Assembly: GCA_030685235.1 (NCBI GenBank)
Contig: MU839103.1
Span: 1 to 64,000, forward strand
Direction: 5' to 3'
Source: Copromyces sp. CBS 386.78
Taxonomy: Eukaryota > Ascomycota > Sordariomycetes > Sordariales > Sordariaceae
DNA length: 64,000 nt
The notes under the pieces are model-generated. The model was not told the DNA's origin, did not search any database, and saw only the letters and a program-made list of their open reading frames with translations. The position numbers were made by a program, and so were the translations under genes. This document shows, in pieces, positions 1 through 11,566 of the stretch; position 1 is the first letter of the stretch; each line of letters starts with the position of its first letter.

Positions 1-1983
1 TTTCATCGTACGACCCCGGTGTAGTTCTACAACCCAGCAAGTGGTGCCAAGTGTTTGGGTGGGGTAGAATACAGTTGAACATATAAGCCTCCGTAAGCGT
101 GGTGTTGGGACGCTGTGATGCGGAGGAAGGAACGCTGAACGACTTCACTAGAAACCACACTCACTCTCCGACAAGCATGCATGTCACTTTCCCTTTAACC
201 TTTCAACAAACTTGACCCTCTTCCTTCATCTCGCCAACCCGATTTCTCTCCGTTGGTTCTCCTCACCCCTCTTTGTTCCAATGGCCCCTCCGGAACAGAC
301 AAAACCGCCCAAGCGGACAACGCTCCGTCGCCGTTCCCTATCTGGCTACCACCTGCCAAATTGCTCCTCCAAATGATGGGACCAAAGAGTGCGATTGGCT
401 TCAAATTCTTTATTGTCAATGCAAGTGCATAAATTCATTCACTCACCTTCACTATCACATTTCCTGCCTTTTATCCCAACAACAGGAGAGGAATGGGTTG
501 TCAAATGGCCTGTTCCTATTTCCGTGCCTCTCGGCCCAGACTTTGTTGGCAGTCAGCTCAAGTGCCGGTAGGCACAGACAACATGGCCAGACTCACGGAA
601 ACACGAGGTGAGAATCTAAACCTACCCATCGACCGTGTTCCTGGCATATTCCCATGTGCTGTGCCGTACGAACAGCTTTCCCCGGAAAAGTCAACGGTCC
701 CAGGTAACACCGGAGGGTCTGGTTACCATGCAGAGAGGCAACCTTATTAGCCCATCCAAGCTCTCTGCTTACCTGGATAAGCTCGAAGAAACAACCCACA
801 CGGAGCAGCTTTATCTCTATTATAGGAAACAAATTTGTGCAATCCTTAGTATCGGCCCTTCTTCACTATACGCCTTCGTCATCACATTGGCTTGGTTGGT
901 CCTCGTTTGTTCACCCCCCATGAGAGGATGGTGATGTCTTTATCATGTTCGACAAGGACAAGTGTCTATGGAAAGTTCAATGGCGCCTTCAAGTACGGTT
1001 AAAAGACGCCATGCGCCCCACGAACACCCAACGGAGATCAGGCAGAAGAGCTACTGATCAAGTGTCGAGACGAGTGTCTACTTGATGAGAGACGGCTGAG
1101 GGCTGTTGGTGGAAAACAGACAGACAGGTCGCCGACTCCCATCACTTCGGCATCATCAATCTCTCACAGAGCAAAGCTGTTCCAAATGCTACGCGGCTTC
1201 CATCTCCCAACTCCTGGGGACAAATGTTACTGGTCGTCGGGAGTGTGCGCTGCAATATCTCCCATGTTTTATACATGAGCCACGGATGGAAAGCAGCACG
1301 TCGTCCGCGCCAAGTTGGGTCAAGGCGCGTGAAAACACCACGGGTCAGTCCAAAAATAGCCTGTCCCCTTGCCTTATCCATCCCTTCGCCTGAACCCCGA
1401 CCAGACCACAATACGGTTGACCGCGGCCTTAAGTCGCCGCTCGACCCAAAACCGCAAGCTAATGTCGCCTTCACATTGTCAGTCTAAGGGTCTGCGGGTC
1501 CAGCTTCGAGTCCGGGCCACGAATCAGCAAAACTTGGAACCTTGGGCCCCTGGATGACGATGCCGTCCAGCCGGGTAAATAAAGCGGGTTATATCACCAC
1601 CGGGCCTTCAACACTTGGGATTTCATCTATTCCATATTGCCTCGATATTGTCGCCACCAAACTTCCATCGCCATATCGCCATATCGCAACATGACCCACG
1701 TCTCATGCTTCTTCGCCCGCAGTATCGAATGAAATCTGGTCCAAAATGTCGCTATTGATATGCTATTAATATTTTTGGCTTCGGGGGAAGGTTAGTGACG
1801 GCAACAATGGTCCTTGGCATACGTCGAACGACGAGCACCGGCAACGCCATGTCTATATCAACAAGTCCAAGACCCGTGCCTCAATCGTGCTCAGGACTTG
1901 CTCTGTACGGACATGGACTTTGCCCAGGTCTGACGGATACCAACAACAACTAGCACCGGCAGTCCTCCCATTCCTCCGCCATC
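1..1983. other. Intergenic, upstream of the polyprotein gene
   Basis: I see no convincing coding region here. Open frames exist on both strands but are short and overlap each other, and none has a recognisable domain. The last 400 bases should hold the promoter and 5' leader of the gene starting at 1984. An A/T-rich TATA-like stretch lies near 1574-1596, but I cannot show that it is used. Confidence 0.6.
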
Positions 1984-4002
1984 ATGGTCGGATCAAGCCT
2001 TACTCTGTCACTGCTCGGCCTTGGTGTCGTCCATGCCCTGCCAGCTTCCAAGAAGGTGGAGGAGCGCCAGTCCCTCATAGGAGGTGACTGGAGCGACTTT
2101 CATCCCGGTGACGGCAACGCCCCTCCAACCTGCTCCATCAACATCCCCATCTCTCAGCAACCACCCTGCGTCTTCTTTCCCATTCCGGGCACCATCAGAC
2201 CCGGCAAGGAGAAACGGCAAATCGCCGGACCTGGCTGGAGCGACTTCCATCCGGGTGATGGCACCAATATTCCCCGGTGTGAAATATCCCTTCCCATCAG
2301 CCAGCAACCACCATGCTTCTTCTACCCTATTCCTGGACAAATCATCCCGGGAAAGGCAAAGCGGCAAGTCTTCATCGGGCCCGGTGACGGCGACGAGATC
2401 CCTACCTGCGAGATTTCCCTTCCCATCAACGAACAACCCCCGTGCATCTTCTTCCCTATTCCGGGAGAGATCACGCCGGGACCCGGCAAGAGGCAGTCAC
2501 TTGGTCCTGGCTGGAGCGACTTCCACCCCGGTGATGGCAACACCATTCCCACTTGCGAAATCTCGCTTCCCATCAAGCAACAGCCATCCTGCATCTTTTT
2601 CCCAATCCCGGGGGAGATCAGGCCAGGAAAGCGATCGTTCAGCCTCCCGGCGGACTATGCCACCAACACCAAGCAGGTGATCCTTCAGCTTGAGAAGCAA
2701 CTGGTGGCTCTCCAAAACAAGAAGAACAAGACTTCCGAGGACATTGCCGATATACGCGCCATCAAGGCTGCCCTCAAGTATCTGGCAAGTATCGATCAGA
2801 TTTCCGCACCGCCTGGATCCGAGACTGGTTTCGTTCCCGGCAAGCGGTCCTTCTCCCTGCCTGGCGATTACGCGAGCGACACCAAGGTTATCCTGCAACT
2901 CGAGAAGCAGTTGGTTGCCCTCCAGAACAAAAAGGACAAGACCGACGAAGACGTAGCTGATATCCAAGCCCTCAAGTCAGCACTCAAGTTTCTAACCGGC
3001 ATTGACCAAATCTCTGCGCCGCCAGGAACCGAGACTGGTTTCGTTCCTGGAAAACGTGATGCGCCCTCCGTTGGCTCTTACGCTTCAGTCTGCCCCGGGC
3101 TGGAAGGTGCCGAGATTGCTCTCGAGACCCTCTTGCACAAACCTAAGCCAACAGTACAGGAGTACATCATCATCCAGAAGTTGACCAACTTCCTTGCCGG
3201 GTGTGGGATCACCATCGTCAAGTCTCCTGATGGCACATGGACTATCCTCAAGCCATCGGACAAGAAGCGAGGCGTCGATACAGAGGTCACGGTTGCCACT
3301 CCTAAGCCTGTCGCCGACTTTGACCTTGCTGGTTTAGAAGAGTCGTATCACCTGCTCCTTGAGTCCACCCGAGGCAGCCAGCCCTCTTTCGTCACCTGGC
3401 TTGCCCTCCGACAGATCGCTGATCTGCTCGAGCTGTACGGTGCTCCTGTTGATGGCGCCATCTCCTCTGCTTCCGCCACCTCTAAGCGCCAGATCACCAT
3501 CGGCACAGGCAGCTGCCAGCTCCTGGACATTCTCGGTCTCAAGGCTGCACTCGCTGCTCTGATGACCGCCTATGGGGACCCCGCCAAGGCGCCAACCAAC
3601 ATCTTCCTCATTGAGCAAATCCTCGTTACGGCCATCCAGCTCTGTGGTCAAGGTGTTCCTGGCTGGACCACCCTCACACCTGGTAAGCCCATCCCCGGCG
3701 GGCCGCTTGTTCCCGACCCAACTATTCCCGGAGGACCCATCAAGCCCGACCCGTATGTTCCTGGCGGGGAGATCAGGCCAGGCCGCAGAGATGTAGACGA
3801 GCTTGATGATCCTACGACTTTACTGGATGCGTTGCAGGTCCTCGAGGCGCATTATGGAGGCTACGAGTCTGGAACTATCCCTGCGCCGTTGTTCTTGATC
3901 ATGCTCAACCTGGTGACCATCCTCCAGGAGGTGTATGGTGTGACTGTAAAGGGATGGCCTACTTTGGGACAAGGAACTGTGGTTTTGACCCCTTCCACTT
4001 GA
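1984..4002 (+). CDS. Secreted Kex2-processed repeat polyprotein
   Basis: Intronless, 672 residues. Residues 1-19 form a typical signal peptide (hydrophobic core, Ala-Leu-Pro end), so the product should enter the secretory pathway. Nine dibasic sites follow, ending at about residues 78, 127, 170, 217, 288, 358, 429, 502 and 602. They divide the chain into ten segments, as expected for a precursor cut by a Kex2-type Golgi protease. Segments 1-4 (43-50 residues) repeat a GWSDFHPGDG block, then two Cys exactly 12 residues apart, then a FPIPG block; segment 3 lacks the WSDFH part. Segments 5 and 6 (about 70 residues, starting SFSLP) are near duplicates. Segments 7-10 look like more diverged members of the same helical module. 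Known fungal parallels are repeat-containing Kex2-processed proteins: pheromone precursors, repellents and RiPP precursors. I recognise no specific homologue and no modifying enzyme nearby, so the function of the peptides is unknown. The start ATG sits directly before the signal peptide. Confidence 0.85.
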   Translation: MVGSSLTLSLLGLGVVHALPASKKVEERQSLIGGDWSDFHPGDGNAPPTCSINIPISQQPPCVFFPIPGTIRPGKEKRQIAGPGWSDFHPGDGTNIPRCEISLPISQQPPCFFYPIPGQIIPGKAKRQVFIGPGDGDEIPTCEISLPINEQPPCIFFPIPGEITPGPGKRQSLGPGWSDFHPGDGNTIPTCEISLPIKQQPSCIFFPIPGEIRPGKRSFSLPADYATNTKQVILQLEKQLVALQNKKNKTSEDIADIRAIKAALKYLASIDQISAPPGSETGFVPGKRSFSLPGDYASDTKVILQLEKQLVALQNKKDKTDEDVADIQALKSALKFLTGIDQISAPPGTETGFVPGKRDAPSVGSYASVCPGLEGAEIALETLLHKPKPTVQEYIIIQKLTNFLAGCGITIVKSPDGTWTILKPSDKKRGVDTEVTVATPKPVADFDLAGLEESYHLLLESTRGSQPSFVTWLALRQIADLLELYGAPVDGAISSASATSKRQITIGTGSCQLLDILGLKAALAALMTAYGDPAKAPTNIFLIEQILVTAIQLCGQGVPGWTTLTPGKPIPGGPLVPDPTIPGGPIKPDPYVPGGEIRPGRRDVDELDDPTTLLDALQVLEAHYGGYESGTIPAPLFLIMLNLVTILQEVYGVTVKGWPTLGQGTVVLTPST

Positions 4003-7000
4003 GAGCAGGGTGTCGTTGATGAGAGAGGTGGAGTTTGGTAAGAGGTTATTGCAAAACGGGGGTAACAGCGTCGGAGTTCGAGGGAGAGGGATAAGAGGTT
4101 GCCGGTGGTTTGGGCGCAGTGGGTAATGATGATGAAGCGCCAATAATGGGAGCAGCTCACAACAGCAGCTCATGGAAGGATGATGATTCCTGTCGGTGTT
4201 TACCGCTGACGATCTGGATGAGGAGGGAGAAGGAGACCTTGGCCACCCCTTTTTCAATGTGTCAACGCCGGCCTTTACTACTATTTGTTCCATCCTAACC
4301 CTTCTCCAAGATGAAAAGTTTTCTTGTATTCTCTTTTTTTCTTTTCTTAAGAGCACCACCAAAGGCTTGGTTGATCTCTTACCTTCTGACCCCAAATTGC
4401 TGTGGCCCGTGTTCGTGCATTAGTCCCAGTAGGCTGTGAAGATTGGTTCCTGCCCCGAGATACTAATGCATCCCAAAACGGTACCTAACTTGCCCCAGCC
4501 CGGCCATGTGCACCGCCACTCAGCCCTGCGTCGACAACATTGGGCTTTGTGTCAAGGTCATCGTCATCCCAGGAATATGCAAGATTCATCGCTACCTGTC
4601 GGTATATGTCGGAAGGTCCGTTATCCCAACAATTCACTCCGCTGTTGCCACGAAACATTGCAGCAAGCACGCCTATGGCCCGTGACGAATGATCCGACGG
4701 TGGTAGTACCCAAGAACTTTATCGGATGCCATACATGAGAGCCAACATTGCTTGCCAGCATGAAGTCATGCGATGGCAGATTAACACGCTCACAATGCTC
4801 CCGGGATGACCGCACACTACAACCTGAGGTGCAGAAGGGCAAAGCAGCGCTGTCGCCCGATATAGCAGAGCCGCAATCCGCCAGCCAACCTTACCCAGGA
4901 GTGACTCGTAACCCTGGAGGAAACTCTATCGTATGTCATATCTAATTATCCAAAGCGTCCTCTGTCAGATGTTCAGAAAACCCTGACTCACTTGTAGGAA
5001 GTGCCCTCCCAGTTACGATAATACCTTACTCACCAGGAGACTCGACCATGTATTTGTTCCCGAGGACCTATTTGAGGAAAATTTCGGACGGTTGCCCCCT
5101 TCCGCTATCTATCTATTCCCACACTGTAACACGGTCGATGCACACACACGCTTGCTCATTCTCCTTCGAGATAATAGGAATCGCTAATGTTCTTTCAGGT
5201 TCATTGTCCGCATATGGCCACGGCTACCGTGTTTGATGAGCCGAGTGTCTGTGCTATTCAGGTGCACTTGGACCCCGAAGCACTCATGATGCATATAATG
5301 GTAGCGCATAGTATACAATGTGAATCAGCCATCTGATAGTTGACTTCGATCTTCTTTCCAGACACGGCACGACTCCATACGGTATTGCTCGGCTCGAGAA
5401 AGAATTGATATTGGCCTGACTACCATGTAAAACACTGAACATGGAACCGCGCAGTGTGGTTTCTTATATGCATGAGACATTCGGTAAGAAATTGATGGCC
5501 TTGAATTACACTGCTCGATCAGTTTACTTCACATATGAAAGCGTCTGACCTGACCACCGTTTCTAGAACATCTACAAGACGCATGTTTCAATCTACGGTT
5601 ACGGATACGGAAATCCGTAAGAAAGACAGCATTTAGACACGGTCTCAAGCGATGATAGACGGGTGACTCCTTGACTAACACTGGCTATCCATACCTTGAA
5701 CGATATCATGTTCATCCTGTCGTGATCATCAACTGCCGGACTCACACCTCGCCGAGGGCGCACTGCTTGCCGTATTCGAACAAAGACGAGGTTTGGCTTC
5801 GGCAGTGATCATCCATAATTGTCTCAGTTAGCCGACCGATTGAAGCTTTCCCGTCGTGCCGACTGCAACACATATGATCTATGACGTAAAATACGGCGCT
5901 TGAAGTCGCTTGCACCGGGTCAATGGGAGCGGTTGACTTGAGCTTTAGTTGCAGGGCTGGTAAGGACCGGACTTCTGGGAATCATCGGTTCCCGTGCCTT
6001 TCGGTACACCACGTCGGCCATATTACACTGGTTCTCTTTGTTGTTACTTGAAGCGGTGACTGCCGAAGTTCAACAATTGAAGTGGCTGATCATCAAGACC
6101 AAAGTCGAACAAGAGAGGCTCTGCCGGACTCCCTCATCTTTCTTTGTCTTCACTTGTTCGGAAGCCACCGCCAACGGCTCGGACTCTACCATTGAGGCAA
6201 AAGAGCCTCGTTCGATGCGTCACGCGTGTTAGCCAAAGTCTAAGACAGACATGATCAGCGAAACCGAGACCACAAGAGAAGAGTTAAGGGACTACTTGTC
6301 TCGAGTCCGAGACTACTTTAGATTATCGAGTAAGTACATGGACTGTCTACGAACTACACTCCAAACGCGTACCACTCCCGAAGCCTTGAGACACACCACT
6401 GTTCCATCTTGTGTGGCCTAAAACAAAGGCATGGAAGGAGGAGGAGACCAAGCCGCTTTGGTCCACTCTGCTCTTTATTTACCGTTGTTCACTTTCCCGT
6501 CTTACGGGCTCGGTGGCTTCAGCCTCACTCTACCGTCATCCCGGGATGGACCAAGCTCGGAAAGTTTTTTTTCTGTTTATGCCTTGCCTTTGCCCTGCTT
6601 TATCTAAACACCTCTTTAAAGAACTTGGTAACAAACCAACTGAGATCGACAGTAATACGCAGAGTAAGCCGGCTGCAGATCCCGCCTCCTAAGACACGGC
6701 GGGGCTGAAGTTGGGCCTTTCCTGCCTTCCTTTCCTCTCCGAGCCTCTGAGACAAACGGTAAGCTGCAAGGCCATGCTTGTTTTATGGACGGGTGTACCA
6801 CGGCCTTGCGTGGCTACCGCTATATCGTTTTTACCATGTCTAGGACCTCAGTGAACCCATCCTACACGGGTAACTGAGCGTGCCGCTATAGATGGCGTAG
6901 GGAGGATCATGTCATTGGTGGACGTAAAGAATTATAGACAAGCAAACACACAATATCTGACCACTGAAACATGGTCAGATGGTTGCTCCATGGGGGTAAG

Positions 7001-7544
7001 AGTGAGTATGTGTTGCTAACACTCGGTGAACTGTAGAGAGGAAGATCATCTCAAACATATCAGAATCATCATATGTCGCAATCAGTTCATGCGCCTCACT
7101 ACAGCAACCCACCACAGAACAGCTGAAGTTACAAGACTTGAACGTGGTGGACGCCTCGCTGCCATGGCTCGGTGGAAGAACTAATAGTTGATATTGCTCG
7201 TGCATAATTTGTGCTGCTCACAAAGAGGCACAGTCCACACAGAAAGCTTGTGTGCGTAGCGCCAGTCAAGTGCAGGTGCTTCCTTATGCCGTGACTACGC
7301 ACTCTTTGTTAGCCAGACGCAAACGGTGACCATGTGGAGGAGGGCGAGGCTGTGAAGGAGCAGGGAAAACGGACAATCCGGCACTCGCTCATAATCGGCA
7401 GCCCGTCCCCGCCGTCCACCTGGGGTTAGTGATACGATAGATCACCCAACCCACATCAACTTCCGGGGTGAAAGAGACCCTTGCCCGAGTGTCCATCAAG
7501 GTTGCTACCAGCTATTGACTGAGGGTCTGGACGGGGATAGGCTG
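4003..7544. other. Intergenic, no gene recognised
   Basis: The first 300-400 bases are probably the 3' untranslated region of the polyprotein gene. The remainder has mixed base composition and only short, unsupported open frames on both strands. I see no RNA gene or repeat. It ends at the TA target duplication of the transposon that starts at 7547. Confidence 0.55.
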
Positions 7545-8776
7545 TACCGCTTTTTCGCATTCAAACCGGATTTATCCCCCCCTGCCCCGCTAAACTTATC
7601 ATAATATAACCGGTTAGGCACAGACCACTTTTACCCACTTTTACACCCCGCCAACCGTGCCAGCCAACTGTAGATCAACTACAAGTAACCCTACCAGCCG
7701 ATCTCCCCGTGCTAGTAATCTTACAAAATCTCGCCCAACCTCCCCACCCTCCTCCCTCACAACCTTTTACGATTCTAACTCGTACCTTCACATCGCCAAA
7801 ATCACCAGAATTAATTAAACAACACCACAATACTAAACTATCGATTGCGATATAATCTTTCGTTAAAAAAACAAATGTCAAATCCCCCAAACTCACCGCC
7901 ATAAAGATTCTCAAGATTCTTATCGCAAGGTTAAAAACCCGACCGATCCCAAAGTAAATCCTATTTTAAATTTCAATATTACTATCTATCCCCTAACCAC
8001 TATATTATATCGTATAGTTTCCCTCCTAACTTTACCGAATATATAGTCGTTTAATTTAATTCAAGAAATCTATCCGGATTAATTCTATCCCCTTTATTAA
8101 AATAATTTATTATTATTATCTTTTTTATTTTTTTCTTCTTTATTTACTTCTTTATTTGCCAATATATCTTTCTCTTTAATAATATTAATACAACCCCGCC
8201 TTTTCTACGAAAGTATTACTACAAAATAAAAACCAGGTAGGAAAGTTTGTACTTTAATTAAACAATATAATAAGAAACTATATACGGCTCCCCTATAAAT
8301 AAAGCGGTTATATTCCCGTTGGTCGAAGGATATTAAAATTAAAGTATTAAACTTTTTCTTATATTATTTCGTAAATACGCCTATATACGAAATTAATAAT
8401 ATTCAAAGTCGTCGACCCTACCCCTACAACGATATCCCCTAATTCGAAATTTTTTAATATAATAACGAACGCCTTCTTACCCCCCCTATTAGTAAAATCT
8501 ATCCTACTTATAACAATACCGTAAAGTAGTTTAAAATTCTTCGCTTTACTATAGCCGATTAATAGGCTAATAAAAATAATATTATTTATAGTAAAACCTT
8601 TCCGTACCGACCTAAATAATTAGAATTAGAATAAATATTATTTAAAAACTTTTTTTCGAAACGGAAAGCAGACAATTTTATACGTATTAATTAATTTAAA
8701 CGAAAGTTTCGATACATTTTTTATTAATAAACCGATCGACCCTATATGGACTTTATTTTTTTAATAGGTTAAATTA

Positions 8777-9476
8777 AGAGAAAGTCTTTTCGCACCGCTA
8801 TTAAAGTCTATTCGCACCGCCGCCCCACCCACGCCCCGCCCTTCCCGCGCGCCAAGGCACGCTAATGCACACCAAAATTTTTGAGCCAATCAAATCGCTC
8901 GCATGCATCTGAGTCTCCACAGCTTCGTCAGCAAACCGTACCGCGCCCGCCAAGCCCCCAGATTTCAACCCATTACACCCAGATTTCGTACTACACTAAC
9001 TAGTCCAGTCTCCCCATAATCAATCAAACCACCATCGCGCGCATCACGAGATATCACTAAGTAAACAACGCGCTGTCATCTAGCTGACAGTCGCTGACAG
9101 TCGCTGACAGTTAGCTGAGCGATTCAATTGACCGATTCAATTGAGCGATGTGCGACCGTGTGCGACCGTGTGCGACCGTACCGCTAAGTGCGCTGTAAAG
9201 TGCGCTGTAAAGTGGCCAATCTGGGTGCACATCTGGGTACACATCTGGGTGCACATCTGGGTGCACATCTGGGTGCACATCTGGGTGCACATCTGAGTGC
9301 ACATCTGGGTGAATACAACTGCGAGGTAGAGAGTGGACTGCGGTTTGGATGCGAGCGATTTGATTGGCTCAAAAATTTTGGTGTGCATTAGCGTGCCTTG
9401 GCGCGCGGGAAGGGCGGGGCGTGGGTGGGGCGGCGGTGCGAATAGACTTTAATAGCGGTGCGAAAAGACTTTCTCT
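8777..9476. mobile_element. Young nested MITE with 128-bp perfect inverted repeats
   Basis: Positions 8777-8904 and 9349-9476 are exact reverse complements over 128 bases, starting AGAGAAAGTC. Each arm is GC-rich in part (near 8820-8865) and shows no RIP damage, unlike the A+T-rich transposon on either side. A direct AAATTA flanks both ends (8771-8776 and 9477-9482) and looks like a 6-base target duplication, although the flanks are low complexity. There is no credible coding sequence; the centre is a series of short tandem arrays. I infer a non-autonomous element that inserted after the surrounding transposon had been mutated. I cannot assign its superfamily. Confidence 0.85.
9082..9311. repeat. 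Five consecutive short tandem arrays inside the MITE
   Basis: In order: a 10-base unit (TCGCTGACAG) about three times at 9082-9112; a 13-base unit containing GATTCAATTGA twice at about 9120-9146; a 10-base unit (TGCGACCGTG) three times at 9150-9179; a 12-base unit (AAGTGCGCTGTA) two and a half times at about 9186-9214; and a 12-base unit (ATCTGGGTGCAC) nearly eight times at 9219-9311. Several frames stay open across the 12-base array only because its period is a multiple of three. Confidence 0.9.
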
Positions 9477-10030
9477 AAATTAAAGGGTTTTTTCGTTGTT
9501 ATAATATTATTATTTAGCGAATAATAAAACAATTATTAAAATTACTAGATAATTACCTTTGTTTTATAACTAATTTTCTTAAATTCGTACGTAAAAATAA
9601 TTTTAAACCTATAACGCTAGTAATCAACCGTTTAATTTATAGCCCGCTTACCCCCCGTAAAATAAATATTTTATATCCTTTTCATATTTTTATTATTATT
9701 AATTAACTTCCTATCTTTTAATAAGTAAATAAATAGTTTATTATTAACTTTAACGAAACTCCTATCCCCTTCGAATTCTTTAATAGCGTTATGTATAATA
9801 TTAAAGGTAATAATACTATTATAAACAAAACCGATAGAAGTAGGTAGAATAAGCGGCAAATAACCCTAATTCTATATATATTTATAAATAGATTTTAATA
9901 GTTAAAACCGAAGTTAATCTTTAAGGGTACAATAAATATAATAAAAAGAAGGATTATAAACGGTAAATTAAATATTTCTTTTATCTTTCTCTTTTCTTAT
10001 CTTTTTTTTTTCCTTCCTTCCTCCCCCCCC

Positions 10031-10370
10031 CTACTCTATATTACGCTTCTAAACTATAAATCGCGTATAAGTCCTATACTAAGCCGAAGCCGCGTTATCT
10101 TACTGCCCGCGGGCAAATAGGTAAAACCCGAACTAAAGAGGGCAAATCAGCGCAATACTATATATATATAAGGATTTTTACCTTTTTTCTTTTCTTTTCT
10201 TTTTCTTCTACCCCTCTATCACGCTTTTAAATTATAAATCGCGTATAAGTCCTACACTAAGCTAAAGCCGCGTTATTCTACTACCCGCGGGCAACTAGGT
10301 AAAATCCGAATTAAAGAGGGCAGATCAACGTAGTACTATACGTATATATAGGAAGAAAAAAAAGAAAAAA
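10031..10370. repeat. Tandem duplication of about 178 bp in the RIPed transposon
   Basis: Two copies of a segment containing TCGCGTATAAGTCC and CCCGCGGGCAA are offset by 178 bases (10061 against 10239). They are separated and flanked by long pyrimidine tracts. The copies differ mostly by transitions, as expected after RIP. The coordinates of the outer edges are approximate. Confidence 0.75.
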
Positions 10371-11507
10371 GGTAGAAATCGGGAGAAATTAGGACTTTTA
10401 CCTTTTATCTCTCCCGAATTCCTTTTTTCTTTTTCAAATTCTTTTTCTTTTTCCCTAAATTCATTTTCCTTTTCCCCAGGCTCATTTTCTTTTTTTCCCT
10501 AACACCCTTTCACACAAATAAAATCAACGCATGCTACCCAAACGTTATAGTCGAATTCAACGAAACGGCTTACAACAATAAAAAATTAATAATTAAATAG
10601 ATCTATAAAGAACTAAGTCGAAAAATAGGCACTAATAACGACAAAATACTATTAATTATAAATACCGCTAATTTTTATAAAATAAAAGATATATTTAATA
10701 CCTTCGATAAATATAGTATTAATAGGGCTATAATACTTAGCAGTTTTACCCCCTTATTATAACCCTTCGATACTTATATTAATAAATCAATTAAAATATA
10801 CTTCTATAAAATATATAAAGAATATATTAAAGAATAAAAAGTTCGAGAGGGAATCGAATTCGAAAGATAAACCCTATTAAAAAAAAGATTATATTTATTT
10901 ATATTATTATACAAACTATCGAACTTCTTCAATAAAAAAACCCTAATCTAAGAGTAAAGTCCTTCGTCGATTATAGTCTTTCTATAAGACTTAATAGTAT
11001 AAAAAATTATAAAATTAGGATTAAAGGTATTAAGTAAGAAGATATCGACTTTACTAATTTTGAAGAAGCTAATAACGCTAACGTTATTAATACCTAATAT
11101 TTCAAACCTAATAAGGAGGCTACCCTTAACGAACTACAAATAAATTATTCGGATTATACTATCCCTTAACTACGGTCCTTATATAGATTATAGCGGATCT
11201 TCGGCTTTAATAAATTCAAAAAGGTTAAACTCGTCTCTATACTTCAAAAGGCTAACTATAAGGCTATCATCAACCCTTCTAAAGGCCTAAATAGCGTAGT
11301 ACTAAATATAAATATTAAATAAGAAGGGGATAAAGGAAGCTCAATAGCGCCAATTCAACTAAATTAATCAATCCGACTTATCTTTAATAATAATCACCTC
11401 CTCTACCCACATAAAAGCTACCCCTTCCTACCACTCTCTCTCAACGTAATACTTATTATAATTTCGCCACCGCCTTTCTCTCGATTTAATAAAGTATTTA
11501 ACTAAAT

Positions 11508-11566
11508 AATTATTATCCAATACATACTTTTTAATTATTATCCAATACATACTTTTTAATAATCTA
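11508..11566. repeat. Short tandem duplication in the RIPed transposon
   Basis: The stretch ATTATCCAATACATACTTTT occurs twice in direct succession with a period of about 27 bases. It lies in the A+T-rich right part of the pogo-family element. Confidence 0.7.

Noticed and set aside
1485..1530. tRNA-like T-arm sequence (CTTCGAGTCC)
   Set aside because: No matching acceptor, D or anticodon stems could be drawn around it; no tRNA gene was found in the window.
2008..2967. Long antisense frames opposite the polyprotein
   Set aside because: They are shadows of the repetitive plus-strand gene and keep open because its codons repeat.
9219..9311. Possible CRISPR-like array
   Set aside because: The units are head-to-tail without spacers, and the organism is a fungus; it is a minisatellite.
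9111..9391. Open frames encoding Val-His-Pro-Asp, Cys-Thr-Gln-Met or Gly-Ala-His-Leu repeats
   Set aside because: They arise on both strands and in several frames from a 12-base tandem array whose period is a multiple of three; there is no coding signal beyond the repeat.
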